From Gammaproteobacteria bacterium (GTDB lineage Bacteria > Pseudomonadota > Gammaproteobacteria > Pseudomonadales > Pseudohongiellaceae): a DNA stretch of 60,614 nucleotides. Below the pieces are notes generated by a model, which made no database searches, was not told where the DNA came from, and saw only the letters and a list, made by a program, of their open reading frames with translations. Location of the stretch: contig JAFMKB010000009.1 in assembly GCA_017853205.1 (NCBI GenBank), forward strand, positions 1 through 60,614, given 5' to 3'. Numbering within the stretch: position 1 is the stretch's first letter; the number at the start of each line of letters is the position of its first letter. The position numbers and the translations under genes are program-made. Positions 51,769 to 60,614 of the stretch are shown here, piece after piece.

Positions 51769-52404
51769 TTAAGGTGCAAGCCTCTCAATTCTCCAGCTCG
51801 ACCCCTCTCGCGTGTAGCGAAAACGATTGTGCAGGCGGTTAGCGCCACCCTGCCAAAATTCAATTTGCGACGCCTTTACCCTATAACCACCCCACGTCGA
51901 GGGGCAGGGAACTTCCGCGCCCGCTGTGCGCTTATCAAGTTCAGCGAACGCCGCCTCTAGGACCTCCCGAGACTCAACGACCTGACTTTGTGGTGACACC
52001 GCGGCTGCGAGCTGACTGCCTCGCGGCCGGCTATGGAAATAGCGTTGCGAGTCTTCTGCGCTGAGCCGCTCGGCTACACCACTAATCCGCACCTGACGCT
52101 CAACACTGTGCCAAGGAAAGTGAAGACTAATGTTAGGATTCGACTCGAGGTCGCGCCCCTTGTGGCTGGCATAACTGGTATAAAAAACAAAGCCGCTAGC
52201 GTCAAAGTGCTTGAGCAGCACAATGCGCTGGCTCGGCATGCCGCTGGCATCCACTGTCGCGATTGTCATAGCCGGCGGATCCACAACCTCCATGTCAAAC
52301 GCCTGCTGCATCCACTTAGCAAACTGATCATGAGGATTATCGCTAAGATCAGCACTACGTAGCTCCCCCATTAAATACTCGCGTCTGAGATCGTGTAAAT
52401 CCAT
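51769..52404 (-). CDS. pdxH: Pyridoxamine 5'-phosphate oxidase PdxH
   Basis: A 211-residue FMN enzyme that oxidises pyridoxine or pyridoxamine phosphate to PLP. MTIATVDASGMPSQRIVLLKHF and FVFYTSYASHKGRDLESNP form the flavin site, and WGGYRVKASQIEFWQGGANRLHNR is the PLP-site C-terminus. Length fits the family. ATG 52404 has AAGG nearby; a longer frame to 52455 lacks support. The MORN gene precedes it 24 bases upstream on the same strand. PdxJ, which makes its substrate, is at 58957. Confidence 0.95.
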   Translation of the reverse strand: MDLHDLRREYLMGELRSADLSDNPHDQFAKWMQQAFDMEVVDPPAMTIATVDASGMPSQRIVLLKHFDASGFVFYTSYASHKGRDLESNPNISLHFPWHSVERQVRISGVAERLSAEDSQRYFHSRPRGSQLAAAVSPQSQVVESREVLEAAFAELDKRTAGAEVPCPSTWGGYRVKASQIEFWQGGANRLHNRFRYTREGSSWRIERLAP

Positions 52405-52427
52405 TGTCGCCTTAAATCCTTCTCTGC

Positions 52428-53090
52428 CTACATGACAAACTGACCGTATTCCCATACCTGATTGCGCCGAGTGCCAGTCGCATAAAAAAATGTGCCTGGT
52501 CCGTGCTTTTTACTGGCGAAAAAACGCCCTTCGTAGCGCTGCCCATTAGGCCAGCGATAGGTCCCCTCACCCTGGTAATGGTCGTTAACGAAATTACCCG
52601 TGTAGTTTTCCATGTTCTGACTTAGCCAATATTCGGAGTGTTGATTCTCTTCCCAGCGTGGCAGGCCGAAGAAATATGAGCCATGGCCATTGCGCTTATC
52701 GTCTCGCCATTCTCCGATATAGAGCTTGCCATCGCCATTCCAATAAGTTCCTCGACCGCTGCGGAGTCCTTTTTCCCAACTCCCGACATAAACCGATTTT
52801 TCGAGAAACGACACGGGTATCTCGAGTCGACCCTTGCCGTGAAACTCACCGTCAAGAAATTCGCCGCGATAAAACCCCTTACCGAACTCAGTTTTCAGCT
52901 CGAGTGTTCCACTGCCGTTCTCACAGTCGCCGCGCACGCATGCGCTCGAGGTCACAGAATCCAGTGGCAAAGCATGGCCCATCGCTGCGGCAAATAGAGA
53001 AACAATAAAGACACCGTATCGCGTAGCTAACTGACGTCTTTTGCTAGATGCGACAGACCAATGTCGAAAGCCTGATAACATTTTGTGCAT
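52428..53090 (-). CDS. Secreted MORN-repeat protein
   Basis: A 220-residue protein with a signal-like segment (about 25-41, ending GHALP). MORN units follow: FYRGEFLDGEFHGKGRL, VYVGSWEKGLRSGRGTY, LYIGEWRDDKRNGHGSY, YTGNFVNDHYQGEGTY and YEGRFFASKKHGPGTF. Two cysteines (SACVRGDC) near the start of the mature part may be bonded. Bacterial MORN proteins are often envelope-associated and of unknown role. It ends 24 bases before pdxH and begins after ybbP, all on the minus strand. Confidence 0.85.
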   Translation of the reverse strand: MHKMLSGFRHWSVASSKRRQLATRYGVFIVSLFAAAMGHALPLDSVTSSACVRGDCENGSGTLELKTEFGKGFYRGEFLDGEFHGKGRLEIPVSFLEKSVYVGSWEKGLRSGRGTYWNGDGKLYIGEWRDDKRNGHGSYFFGLPRWEENQHSEYWLSQNMENYTGNFVNDHYQGEGTYRWPNGQRYEGRFFASKKHGPGTFFYATGTRRNQVWEYGQFVM

Positions 53091-53113
53091 CGGTTGATCC
53101 TCCTCAATCAGCC

Positions 53114-55900
53114 CTAAGCTAGTCGTCTGAGCACATTTAACGGGCTTATATTTACAACGCCGCGTGTCGAATTAATGCCGAGCCCTGCGATTATTATCAT
53201 GCCGGCGAGCGGCCCTGCGATCCAAACCCAGTAGTGTAGATTAAACTCCTGCTCGAACACTTGCTCCTGCAGATAATACAGACTCGCCTCTGCACCGAGC
53301 GTCGCCACTAGTCCCGCCATGAGGCCAATACTGGCAAACTCGATTAGTAAGCTCGTCATAATTAGCCGCTTGCCGGCGCCAAGAGTGCGCAGAATCGCGT
53401 TTTCGTAGAAGCGCTCGTCGAGCGTGGCATTAACGCAGGCGAGCAGCACAAGCGCACCGCACACCAGCACCAAGACTGAAATGAGCTCGATCGCCGAAGT
53501 CACCTGCGCAATGATATTTTGAATTTGCTCGATCAGCGCGTCGATCTCGATCACAACGATTGTTGGGAAACGCTGCACTAATTCGTTGAGCAATATTTTC
53601 TGCTCTCGTTCCATCAGTGCGGTCGACAAGAACGTCGCGCCCAGATGATCGATCGTACCGGGGGAGAAAATGATAAAGAAATTTGGCTGCATATTGTCCC
53701 AGCGTACGCTGCGGAAACTACTCACCTCAGCGCTAACCGTCTGCGCGTTGATTTCGAACTCGATTACATCACCTAACTCGATATCGAGCCAGTCCGCATA
53801 GTCTTGCTCAATCGATACGAACCCCGCTTCGGCTGCCTCACCCCACCACTCGCCGCCGGTGACACGGTTATCCGCAGGGAGTTCCTGCGCCCAGGTGACC
53901 TGACGCCTGCTCAGGCGTCCACGGACTTCGCCCTCCTCGGCCTCTTCAACCGCTTCGCCTTCACCTGACTGTTCGCTCGAACCTGCTGTAGGAGCGGCAT
54001 TGGCCTCGCCCTGCCCGTAACCCACTGAAAGGCCCACGCGCGCGGCACCCTTCGCGGCGTCTTCCTCGGTGTCATCGCCACCGCCAGCCAGCGTGCCACG
54101 CTCAGCATCAGATTCAAGCTCGTCCTGCGGATCTGGCGTCGCACCGTTTATCTTGGTCACGCGCGCACTGATAAGTGGATAGAACGCATTTACCTGCACG
54201 CCATTTTCGTCGAAAAACGCTTCGATGCCAGCGATCTGTGGCTGTGAGATATTCATCATGAAGTGATTTGGCGTATTCTCAGGAAGCTGCGCCTGCCAGT
54301 CAGAAATAAGATCTGTGCGCAGTAGGCCTAAGATAAGCAGAGACATGATCGTTACCGAAAACACCATCACTTGTAAGACGTTTTGCTTTCGCCTGCGACG
54401 TGCCGCGCTCATCGCAAGCTTCCACGCACTGCCGGCGCGCATGCCCACCGCGCTGCTCGAGTTCAACAGCAATAATGAGAGTCCCGACAGAAGAACGGCG
54501 ATGCTGGCAACTGCAACGACGAGAACCGACGTCAGCACCGCATCTTGGCTATACCAGTAGACGAGCCCGATTGTGCCACCAACGCCGAAAATATACGGCA
54601 CATTCGCACCCACTTTTTGCTGGCTAATATCTTTTCGCAACACGCGCAGCGGCGGCGTTTCTCGCAGAGCCAGAAGCGGCGGTAATGCGAACGACAGCAG
54701 GCAGATTACAGCCGTCATTGCCCCCACGATGAAAGGCTCGAAACCGGCAGCGGGAAGATCGACAGTGATTACCGTTTGCAGCGCCCGCAGAATCACGTGG
54801 TGAACACCCCACCCTAAAACACTGCCGACGAGCACGGCGACAATCGCAAGCAGCGCCTGTATCCACAAATAGATAAAGCCGATTTGCGGTGAGGTGCAGC
54901 CGAAGGTCTTGAGAATAGCCACGTAATCATAGTGGCGTTCGGAGTAGCGCTTGGCGGTTAGCGCGATAGCTACGCCGGCAAGGAGCACGGCAAACAGCGA
55001 GCCCAAAAGCAAAAACGATTCAGCACGGCTCAGCGCCTCGCTGACCTCTTCGCTTTCGTCACGCACGTCGCGAAGGCGATACTCGCCCTCGTATTCGGTG
55101 TCGACCCATGTTTCGAAGTCGTCGAGCGCCAATAGTTCCTCGGCTGCAAAGAGGAAACGGTAGCTCACGCGGCTTCCAAGCTGCACAACATTGGTCTTGG
55201 CAACGTCATCCATATGAAGCATTAGACGCGGGCCTGCGTTGTCGACCATGCCACCGCCCGACCTGTCGGGCTCTGCGATAATAATTTTGCTGACGGTGAG
55301 TTCCGCTTCTCCAACATAGACACTGTCGCCGACGTCCAGCCCGAGCGCGGGCAGCGCACGGGATTCGAGCCACACTTCACCCGGCTGTGGACCGCTTTGA
55401 ATCGGCTCGCCACGAATAAACGGTGCATCGGCGATAATCACATCGCCGCGAAGCGGATAGGCATCGCTTACCGCTTTCGCGCTAACGAGCATATTGCCGG
55501 TATCGGAGAATGCCATCGAGGTAAACGACAGCGTGCGCGCCGTGCGCAAGCCTCGCGACTGCGCCTCGTTTATAATCTCGTCGGGTAGCGCCTTGCCGCT
55601 GCCGAGAACGCGGTCAGCGGCGAGCATGTTCGCCGACTCGAGAAGAAGCGCTTTCTCGAGACGATCGGTAAACAGCGCAATGCCGCTCACCGAGGTCACT
55701 GCCATCACTAAAGCGAGGAACAAGAGGCGGAGCTCACCGCTAAGCCAGTCGCGCCATAACAGTCGTGACGCAAGGCCGATGAGAGTCGACCAGCTTTTAC
55801 TGCCGTCGGTCAGCGGCTGCGCGGAAGACTGCCCTAAAAAACCGGCGCTGGTCTCGCTTTGACTAGGTAAATGCGCCGAAGGCGTGGGTGAATTAGACAC
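53114..55900 (-). CDS. ybbP: ABC transporter permease of the YbbP (FtsX-like) type
   Basis: A 928-residue permease with N-terminal helix (about 55-75), two FtsX-type modules (about 290-415 and 790-925), a middle pair of helices and large periplasmic domains. AKRYSERHYDYVAILKTFG and DERFYENAILRTLGAGKR are the two FtsX loops. It works with YbbA; such systems are linked to lipid or hydrophobic cargo extraction together with the neighbouring esterase TesA. A 70-residue acidic, Gly/Ala/Glu-rich insertion (about 590-662) interrupts the second periplasmic domain. Its ATG overlaps the ybbA stop by eight bases. Confidence 0.9.
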   Translation of the reverse strand: MSNSPTPSAHLPSQSETSAGFLGQSSAQPLTDGSKSWSTLIGLASRLLWRDWLSGELRLLFLALVMAVTSVSGIALFTDRLEKALLLESANMLAADRVLGSGKALPDEIINEAQSRGLRTARTLSFTSMAFSDTGNMLVSAKAVSDAYPLRGDVIIADAPFIRGEPIQSGPQPGEVWLESRALPALGLDVGDSVYVGEAELTVSKIIIAEPDRSGGGMVDNAGPRLMLHMDDVAKTNVVQLGSRVSYRFLFAAEELLALDDFETWVDTEYEGEYRLRDVRDESEEVSEALSRAESFLLLGSLFAVLLAGVAIALTAKRYSERHYDYVAILKTFGCTSPQIGFIYLWIQALLAIVAVLVGSVLGWGVHHVILRALQTVITVDLPAAGFEPFIVGAMTAVICLLSFALPPLLALRETPPLRVLRKDISQQKVGANVPYIFGVGGTIGLVYWYSQDAVLTSVLVVAVASIAVLLSGLSLLLLNSSSAVGMRAGSAWKLAMSAARRRRKQNVLQVMVFSVTIMSLLILGLLRTDLISDWQAQLPENTPNHFMMNISQPQIAGIEAFFDENGVQVNAFYPLISARVTKINGATPDPQDELESDAERGTLAGGGDDTEEDAAKGAARVGLSVGYGQGEANAAPTAGSSEQSGEGEAVEEAEEGEVRGRLSRRQVTWAQELPADNRVTGGEWWGEAAEAGFVSIEQDYADWLDIELGDVIEFEINAQTVSAEVSSFRSVRWDNMQPNFFIIFSPGTIDHLGATFLSTALMEREQKILLNELVQRFPTIVVIEIDALIEQIQNIIAQVTSAIELISVLVLVCGALVLLACVNATLDERFYENAILRTLGAGKRLIMTSLLIEFASIGLMAGLVATLGAEASLYYLQEQVFEQEFNLHYWVWIAGPLAGMIIIAGLGINSTRGVVNISPLNVLRRLA

Positions 55901-56612
55901 TCGCAGACTCCGCGCTTTCGCTTATGGATAGTGCCGCACTCGGTGCGCCTGAATCGCTCTCAATTCCGCCGGCGATCAAGCGAACGATGCGACCGCAGCG
56001 CTGCGCGAGGCGTTCGTCGTGAGTAACCAAGACCAGCGTTGTCGAAAATTCTTTATTAAGATCGAAAATAAGCTCGACGATCTTCGCGCCTGTGGCGGTA
56101 TCGAGATTGCCGGTGGGCTCGTCGGCGAACAGGATTTTGGCCTCGGTCGCAAACGCGCGCGCTATTGCCACGCGCTGCTGCTCGCCACCCGAAAGCTGAT
56201 TAGGATAGTGCGTGATGCGCTCGGCGAGGCCAACGCGTTCGAGCAGCGCCGTAGCTTTTACACGCGCCTGCGCGTCACCCTTGAGCTCGATCGGCAACAT
56301 GACATTCTCGAGAGCAGTCAGGCTCGGCAGTAGCTGAAAAGACTGAAAAACAAACCCGACGATCTGACCGCGCAGCACTGCACGCTGCTCCTCGTCCATT
56401 GCCGCCAGACTGTGGCCACCGAGCCAAACGTCGCCGCTGGTCGCCGCGTCGAGACCCGCCATAAGCCCCAAAAGCGTTGACTTGCCTGAGCCCGAAGCAC
56501 CCACTATCGCGACCGTCTCGGCCTCCGCGATGCTTAAATCGACCGACTTCAGGATAGTCAAAACACCCTCGCTGGTCGGCACGCTTTTGGTCAGTCCGCG
56601 AATCTCTATCAT
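55893..56612 (-). CDS. ybbA: ABC transporter ATP-binding protein YbbA (LolD-like)
   Basis: A 239-residue ATPase of the LolD/MacB class. GASGSGKSTLLGLMAGLD is Walker A, FVFQSFQLLPSLTALENVMLP the Q-loop, LSGGEQQRVAIARAFA the signature, and ILFADEPTGNLD Walker B. It energises YbbP, encoded directly after it with an eight-base overlap. ATG 56612 is chosen because the family begins with the following IEIRGLTK strand; the frame extends to 56672. It is divergent from tesA, the standard arrangement in gammaproteobacteria. Confidence 0.93.
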   Translation of the reverse strand: MIEIRGLTKSVPTSEGVLTILKSVDLSIAEAETVAIVGASGSGKSTLLGLMAGLDAATSGDVWLGGHSLAAMDEEQRAVLRGQIVGFVFQSFQLLPSLTALENVMLPIELKGDAQARVKATALLERVGLAERITHYPNQLSGGEQQRVAIARAFATEAKILFADEPTGNLDTATGAKIVELIFDLNKEFSTTLVLVTHDERLAQRCGRIVRLIAGGIESDSGAPSAALSISESAESASV

Positions 56613-56885
56613 AGTTATTGATCGTCCCTGTCTCTGGTGATGCTGCGCCACCGCGCTAGCAATTCGTGTCACGTTACCGAAATCCCGCGGCCAGGCTGCA
56701 GGCGTAGAGTGTACCCACGCGGGCGTCTTAAAACGAGCGGTGATAAAGTGTAATTAACCAAGTATAACGCTAGATCAAGCTTAGCAGTTTGCCGAGAAAG
56801 GCTTACCGCTACGCGACCACTGAGGTATTCTGAGCGTAGTGAACTAAGCACACCTAAAATTACGCCACGAGAACTGAATTTACCG

Positions 56886-57581
56886 ATGATTAAAGCTTTT
56901 ATTTCAGTAATCTACGCCGCACTGCTTTTGATGCAGTCGTCAGTTGCCTTTGCGCAAGAGATCCCCGCCACTCAGGCTTCCACTCAGGCTTCCACCCAGC
57001 CGAGCATTCTCATATTCGGCGACAGCTTAAGTGCCGCCTACGGCATAGGTGAAGACGAGGGCTGGGTGACGCTACTCGCCGAGCGACTCAAGCAGGAAAA
57101 CAGCGAGCTTACGGTAATTAACGGCAGTGTGAGCGGCGAAACTACCACCGGTGGCCGCTCTCGACTGCCGAGCCTGTTGCGGCGCTACACCCCGGCTTAT
57201 GTCCTAATCGAGCTTGGGGGTAACGACGGCCTGCGTGGCTTACCGCTAGCGCTGATGCGTGAAAACCTCACCGAGATGATCACGCTCTCAAAGACGAGCG
57301 GCGCGACGGTACTGATTGCCGGCATGCAGATACCGCCGAATTACGGCCCTCGGTATACCGAGCCCTTTTACGCGCAGTACGCTGAACTAGCCGAGGAATT
57401 CGACCTTTATCTAATCCCCTTTCTCATCGACGGCATCCCACAGCAGCCAGAGCTGATGCAGGCCGATGGCATCCATCCGAAGGCCGAGGCGCAGTCGATG
57501 ATTCTCGACAATGTTTGGCCAGTACTGCAAGAGTCAATAAGCGCAGCCGACTTAGCTAACTCCGCGGTAGGCGATCTTTGA
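56886..57581 (+). CDS. tesA: Periplasmic GDSL lysophospholipase/thioesterase TesA
   Basis: A 231-residue exported SGNH hydrolase. Signal peptide about 1-23 (SVAFAQE). Block I is FGDSLSAAYGIG with the catalytic Ser, block II has NGSVSGETTTGG, block III is LGGNDGLRG, and block V is DGIHPKAEAQ with Asp and His. It cleaves lysophospholipids and acyl-thioesters. A linker after the signal contains a two-copy 12-base DNA repeat (ACTCAGGCTTCC), encoding TQAS twice. It is divergent from ybbA. The 3' end overlaps the convergent MFS gene by 26 bases. Confidence 0.93.
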   Translation: MIKAFISVIYAALLLMQSSVAFAQEIPATQASTQASTQPSILIFGDSLSAAYGIGEDEGWVTLLAERLKQENSELTVINGSVSGETTTGGRSRLPSLLRRYTPAYVLIELGGNDGLRGLPLALMRENLTEMITLSKTSGATVLIAGMQIPPNYGPRYTEPFYAQYAELAEEFDLYLIPFLIDGIPQQPELMQADGIHPKAEAQSMILDNVWPVLQESISAADLANSAVGDL

Positions 57582-58875
57582 TACGGTAGAGCATCAGTGC
57601 CGAGCCCAGATTGCACACCGCAATCGCAACCAGTGCGAGGTCATAGTTGCCGACTTGGTCGTAGTAATACGCGACGAGCACAGGGCCTAACGCCGCCATA
57701 CCAAGTACAAACGGTAGCGCAGTCGAGCGAACCGAGCCGAGATAGCGCCGTCCAAACGTAGTCGCCCAGATCACTTCCTGAAGCGGCAACAGACCGCCCC
57801 AACCGAACCCCATCATGATGAACCCTGAGTATACGAGCGCATCGAAACGAGTCGCGACGCTGTAAACGATGACCAGCACCGCGCCACCGGTTAGCGCAGC
57901 ACCGATTGCCGCGAGTTTCTTCGGACTGTACCGATCAATCAAAATACCCCAGACAGGCTTGCTCAAAAAGGCGGGGATCGAGGCGAGTGAAATCATGCTC
58001 GAGGCGATAAAGCGCGAATAGCCTGCGTCGGTCATCAAGGGAATCGTTTGCAGAAGCATGACGGTAATTGAGATCTGAAACAGACCGAAGGCAAGCACGA
58101 GCGTGTAGAAGGTTGAGGTCCGCATCGCCTGCGCGCGGGTCATCGAGTTAGCGAAGTCTGCGCTTGCCGCCTCGCCCTGCCCTGCCGAAATCTGGTCCGG
58201 CGAAATGCCATCGGGGTGCCAACCGAAGTCCTCAGGCGCGCGCCGGACAACGAACGCCATGGGCAATGTCATCACCCCGGCGAGCAGTGCTAGCAGCTGC
58301 CAAGACGTGCGCCAGCCGAAGGAATCCACGAAATACGTCGCCAGAATCGGGAGCACAATGCCCGAGAGCGAAATACCCATGCCGGCGAGAGCGACCGCAC
58401 GACCCCGGCGCTCGACGAACCACTTACCTAGCGTCACATTGACAACAAGATTGCCCACCATCGCAGCGCCCGCAGTCAACACCAGCCCGTTCAGCACTAA
58501 CCAATGCGTGAGCGTCTGCACTTTGCTCAGCCCGAATAGCGCGGCGACGAGCAAACTTCCACCGATGAGAATAAAACGGCGACCGCCATGCTTATCAATT
58601 TGCGCTCCGATTAAAAATCCGGTGAACGCCATGACCATCTGGCCGATGGAACGCGACGCCGAAAACTCAGCGCGACTCCAGCCGAACTCCTCGGTCATCG
58701 GGATCATGAAGGCACCAACGACATAGTTTGCCATGCCCACCGAAATAAATTGAGTGACAAAGCCGGCGAGGATTATCCAGTAGCCGTAGTAGAGGCCCGC
58801 GCTTGCGCCCGGCTCTGGCGGTGTCAACGGACCCGCGGCTTTCTCGATAACGCCATTTCGTGAAATGTCTGACAT
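57556..58875 (-). CDS. MFS transporter (monocarboxylate/OFA-like)
   Basis: A 439-residue carrier with 12 hydrophobic segments. YYGYWIILAGFVTQFISVGMANY opens the first helix, and GAFMIPMTEEFGWSRAEFSAS is the extended loop typical of monocarboxylate- or oxalate/formate-type MFS carriers. IDKHGGRRFILIGG is the conserved loop 2-3 motif. LIDRYSPKKLAAIGA is its copy in the second half. It probably moves small organic acids. It starts with a clear ATG and is transcribed alone, with its end overlapping tesA. Confidence 0.88.
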   Translation of the reverse strand: MSDISRNGVIEKAAGPLTPPEPGASAGLYYGYWIILAGFVTQFISVGMANYVVGAFMIPMTEEFGWSRAEFSASRSIGQMVMAFTGFLIGAQIDKHGGRRFILIGGSLLVAALFGLSKVQTLTHWLVLNGLVLTAGAAMVGNLVVNVTLGKWFVERRGRAVALAGMGISLSGIVLPILATYFVDSFGWRTSWQLLALLAGVMTLPMAFVVRRAPEDFGWHPDGISPDQISAGQGEAASADFANSMTRAQAMRTSTFYTLVLAFGLFQISITVMLLQTIPLMTDAGYSRFIASSMISLASIPAFLSKPVWGILIDRYSPKKLAAIGAALTGGAVLVIVYSVATRFDALVYSGFIMMGFGWGGLLPLQEVIWATTFGRRYLGSVRSTALPFVLGMAALGPVLVAYYYDQVGNYDLALVAIAVCNLGSALMLYRIKDRLPRS

Positions 58876-58956
58876 GGAATCCTTTAGCTAGCTAATAGGT
58901 GTAGCGCCCGAGTGCAGTCAGGCTCGTTTAGCGCATCGCATGCAGAGCGGCTAGGC

Positions 58957-59691
58957 TTATGCTGCCTCTGCACAAAGCGCGAGATAGCGCGCTATTACCT
59001 TATCGACACCCTGATGCAGCGACTCCACTATAAGTGCATGCCCGATCGACACCTCAAGAATGGAAGGGATAGTTAAAAATCCACCGAGGTTGGCAAGATC
59101 CAGATCGTGACCCGCATTGAGGCCCAGACCAAGCTGCGAAGCACGCAGCGCCGCCGCGCGATACTTCTCGAGAACGGCGTCCTGCGACTCACCCCCGAAT
59201 GCCTGCGCGTAGCTTTCGGTGTAAAGCTCGATTCGGTCGGCTCCGACACTCGGCACGCGCTCGACCATCTCGACATCGGGGTCGAGAAAAATACTGCTGC
59301 GAATATCGGCATCGCGAAGCCTCCCCAGAACATTCGACAGTAGGCTTTCGTGGGCACTGATGTCCCAGCCATGATCAGAGGTCAGCTGATCTGGCGCGTC
59401 GGGGACGAGCGTGCACTGGTCGGGTTTGGCGTTGAGCACAAGCTCCATAAAGTCTTCGCTAGGATAGCCTTCGATATTAAATTCGACACCCGGATAGTCG
59501 GCGAGAAATGAAGTGAGTTCGCGAATATCGCGGCGCGTAATGTGACGCTCGTCGGGACGAGGATGCACGGTGATGCCCTTTACACCCAAGCCAATTACGC
59601 GCTTTGCAAATTCGATCACACTGGGAAAATCACGCCCGCGTGAATTTCTTAGCAGCGCAATTTTGTTAACGTTGACACTCAGTACAGTCAT
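58957..59691 (-). CDS. pdxJ: Pyridoxine 5'-phosphate synthase PdxJ
   Basis: A 244-residue TIM-barrel enzyme that condenses 1-deoxyxylulose 5-phosphate with aminoacetone phosphate to pyridoxine phosphate. ITVHPRPDERHITRRDI holds the active-site His/Arg cluster, FNIEGYPS the Glu strand, and LGLNAGHDLDLANL the late His. The N-terminus reads SVNVNKIALLRNSRG, whereas the Escherichia-type enzymes have GVNIDHVATLR; this marks the other subfamily. ATG 59691 is preferred to GTG 59703. Substrate for PdxH at 51769 is made here. Confidence 0.93.
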   Translation of the reverse strand: MTVLSVNVNKIALLRNSRGRDFPSVIEFAKRVIGLGVKGITVHPRPDERHITRRDIRELTSFLADYPGVEFNIEGYPSEDFMELVLNAKPDQCTLVPDAPDQLTSDHGWDISAHESLLSNVLGRLRDADIRSSIFLDPDVEMVERVPSVGADRIELYTESYAQAFGGESQDAVLEKYRAAALRASQLGLGLNAGHDLDLANLGGFLTIPSILEVSIGHALIVESLHQGVDKVIARYLALCAEAA

Positions 59692-59739
59692 CAATCCACT
59701 CACTTATAAATGAAAGCCGCAAAAGAATTAACAGCCAAT

Positions 59740-60570
59740 TCAGGCGTCCGTCGCCTCAAGAAAATCGAACACAATTTTCTGAAACGCCTGCGGCTTGTCC
59801 GCATGCACCCAATGTCCGGCTTCCATGACAATTTTAACCGACGCCTGTGGAAACAGCGCGAGTATTTCCTGCTCGTGTTCCGCACCGATATAACCTGACT
59901 CGCTTCCCTTAACGAACAGCACTGGTTTATCGAATGGCGCGTCGCCCTCGGGTTTCTCGCGGAGCCGATCGTACTGCTCGTTGATTGCGGCCACGTTCAA
60001 TTTCCAGCGCAGTCCGCCGCCCTCGGCGCGCGCGAGATTGGTCATAATGAATTTAAGCGTCGCCTCGTCTTCGATATATTGTGCAAGATGTGCCTCAGCA
60101 TCGGCTCTCTTGATCGCCGTCGTCAGATCCAGCGTCATCATGCCCTCGATAACGCGATGGTGACCTGGACCCATACTCTGGTAAGCCACCGGCGCAATGT
60201 CGACGATGATTAGGCGCTTAACAAGAGCGGGATAGTTGAGCGCTAACTGCATCGCTACCTTGCCACCCATTGAATGACCAAGCACTGTGCAGGCGCCGAG
60301 CGCACGAGTCTCGATAAGCAGGCGGACGTCCTCCGCCATCGCCTGATAATCGAGCTCGGGTGCGTGCGGCGAATCGCCATGATTGCGCAGATCGACGCCA
60401 ATTACACAATAGCGCTCGGCAAGCGCCTTGCTATGCAGCCCCCAATTGCCTTGATGACCAAATAGCCCGTGCAGCACTAGAAGCGGTTCGCGTTCTGTTG
60501 CATTCGCCTTGGCAACGGCCTCGTCTTCGGCAATATAGTCTCGGGCATTTAATTCAACAACGTGGTTCAT
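59740..60570 (-). CDS. ybfF: Alpha/beta-hydrolase YbfF-like esterase
   Basis: A 276-residue alpha/beta hydrolase. LLVLHGLFGHQGNWG is the oxyanion loop with HG, GVDLRNHGDSPH is typical of YbfF, and LGHSMGGKVAM is the nucleophile elbow with the catalytic Ser. VVMEAGHWVHADKP contains the catalytic His. It hydrolyses short acyl esters, possibly acyl-CoA. The A of its ATG is also the last base of the upstream stop (TGATG), so it is coupled to the gene that runs off the window. PdxJ follows 48 bases later. Confidence 0.9.
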   Translation of the reverse strand: MNHVVELNARDYIAEDEAVAKANATEREPLLVLHGLFGHQGNWGLHSKALAERYCVIGVDLRNHGDSPHAPELDYQAMAEDVRLLIETRALGACTVLGHSMGGKVAMQLALNYPALVKRLIIVDIAPVAYQSMGPGHHRVIEGMMTLDLTTAIKRADAEAHLAQYIEDEATLKFIMTNLARAEGGGLRWKLNVAAINEQYDRLREKPEGDAPFDKPVLFVKGSESGYIGAEHEQEILALFPQASVKIVMEAGHWVHADKPQAFQKIVFDFLEATDA

Positions 60571-60614
60571 CAGGCATCGAGCTCCGCGAGCAAGGCGAGT
60601 ACATCGTCGTGATG
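60570..60614 (-). CDS. Partial gene end (only the last 14 codons visible)
   Basis: The frame is open from the window edge to a TGA that overlaps the ybfF start by one base. The visible end reads HHDDVLALLAELDA, a short acidic helix. The start and function lie outside the window; the one-base overlap implies an operon with ybfF. Confidence 0.55.
   Translation of the reverse strand, partial: HHDDVLALLAELDA

Noticed and set aside
1..60614. tRNA, rRNA, CRISPR, insertion sequences or prophage genes
   Set aside because: I found no cloverleaf-like sequence, no regular spaced repeats, and no transposase, integrase or phage structural protein among the genes.

Overview
The window looks like an ordinary chromosomal stretch from a marine-type gammaproteobacterium, possibly near the Cellvibrionales/OM60 group. 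That placement is inference from gene content: DUF1415, TIGR02444, Mpl and UbiX-type housekeeping genes, a divergent YbbA/YbbP and TesA locus, a PPi-type phosphofructokinase, two TonB-dependent receptors and many secreted proteins. Coding density is high. I see no rRNA, tRNA, CRISPR, insertion sequence or prophage.

Layout. 1-7 kb: end of an envelope-stress or metal-sensor operon, DUF1653, a secreted cyclophilin, an NHL propeller, and a sodium symporter with a small overlapping membrane partner. 7-13 kb: DeaD helicase, DUF1415, a lipoprotein, a cytochrome c/Vgb-like propeller fusion and a MATE pump. 13-18 kb: thiol, sulfur and copper functions (DUF411 protein, thioesterase, TrhO, SseA, a DUF3014 protein). 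This part ends with the standout gene, a secreted peroxiredoxin whose peroxidatic residue is encoded by an in-frame TGA. 18-26 kb: iron uptake, with a FecA-like receptor followed by FbpA, FbpB and FbpC behind one Fur-overlapped promoter. 26-31 kb: secreted and periplasmic proteins (variant M28 peptidase, lectin-like protein, PDZ/S41-like protein lacking catalytic residues, YiiX-like hydrolase). 31-39 kb: aldehyde dehydrogenase, glyoxalase-fold protein, cold-shock protein, HIT protein, SDR, a second TonB receptor and a Nudix hydrolase. 39-48 kb: diguanylate cyclase, SLC13 carrier, peroxiredoxin, serine protease, LON-domain protein, Mpl and RhlE. 48-60.6 kb: SDR, UbiX, PPi-PFK, PdxH, MORN protein, YbbP/YbbA, TesA, MFS carrier, PdxJ and YbfF.

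Main discovery. At 17435-17977 (minus) a peroxiredoxin frame is interrupted only by TGA, at the position of the catalytic cysteine. Immediately downstream is a hairpin (7-bp stem, 5-nt loop with G as second base, that G 23 nt after the TGA) that fits the bacterial SECIS pattern. I read it as a selenocysteine-containing periplasmic peroxiredoxin that a standard annotation would break into two fragments. The selenium machinery (selA, selB, selC, selD) is not in the window and is predicted elsewhere in the genome.

Second-tier observations are a textbook Fur/promoter overlap with a transcript-start hairpin before the receptor-Fbp operon, a structured leader before the lectin-like gene, a four-copy TGCGCRCAA motif in the rhlE leader, and several enzymes with substituted catalytic residues.
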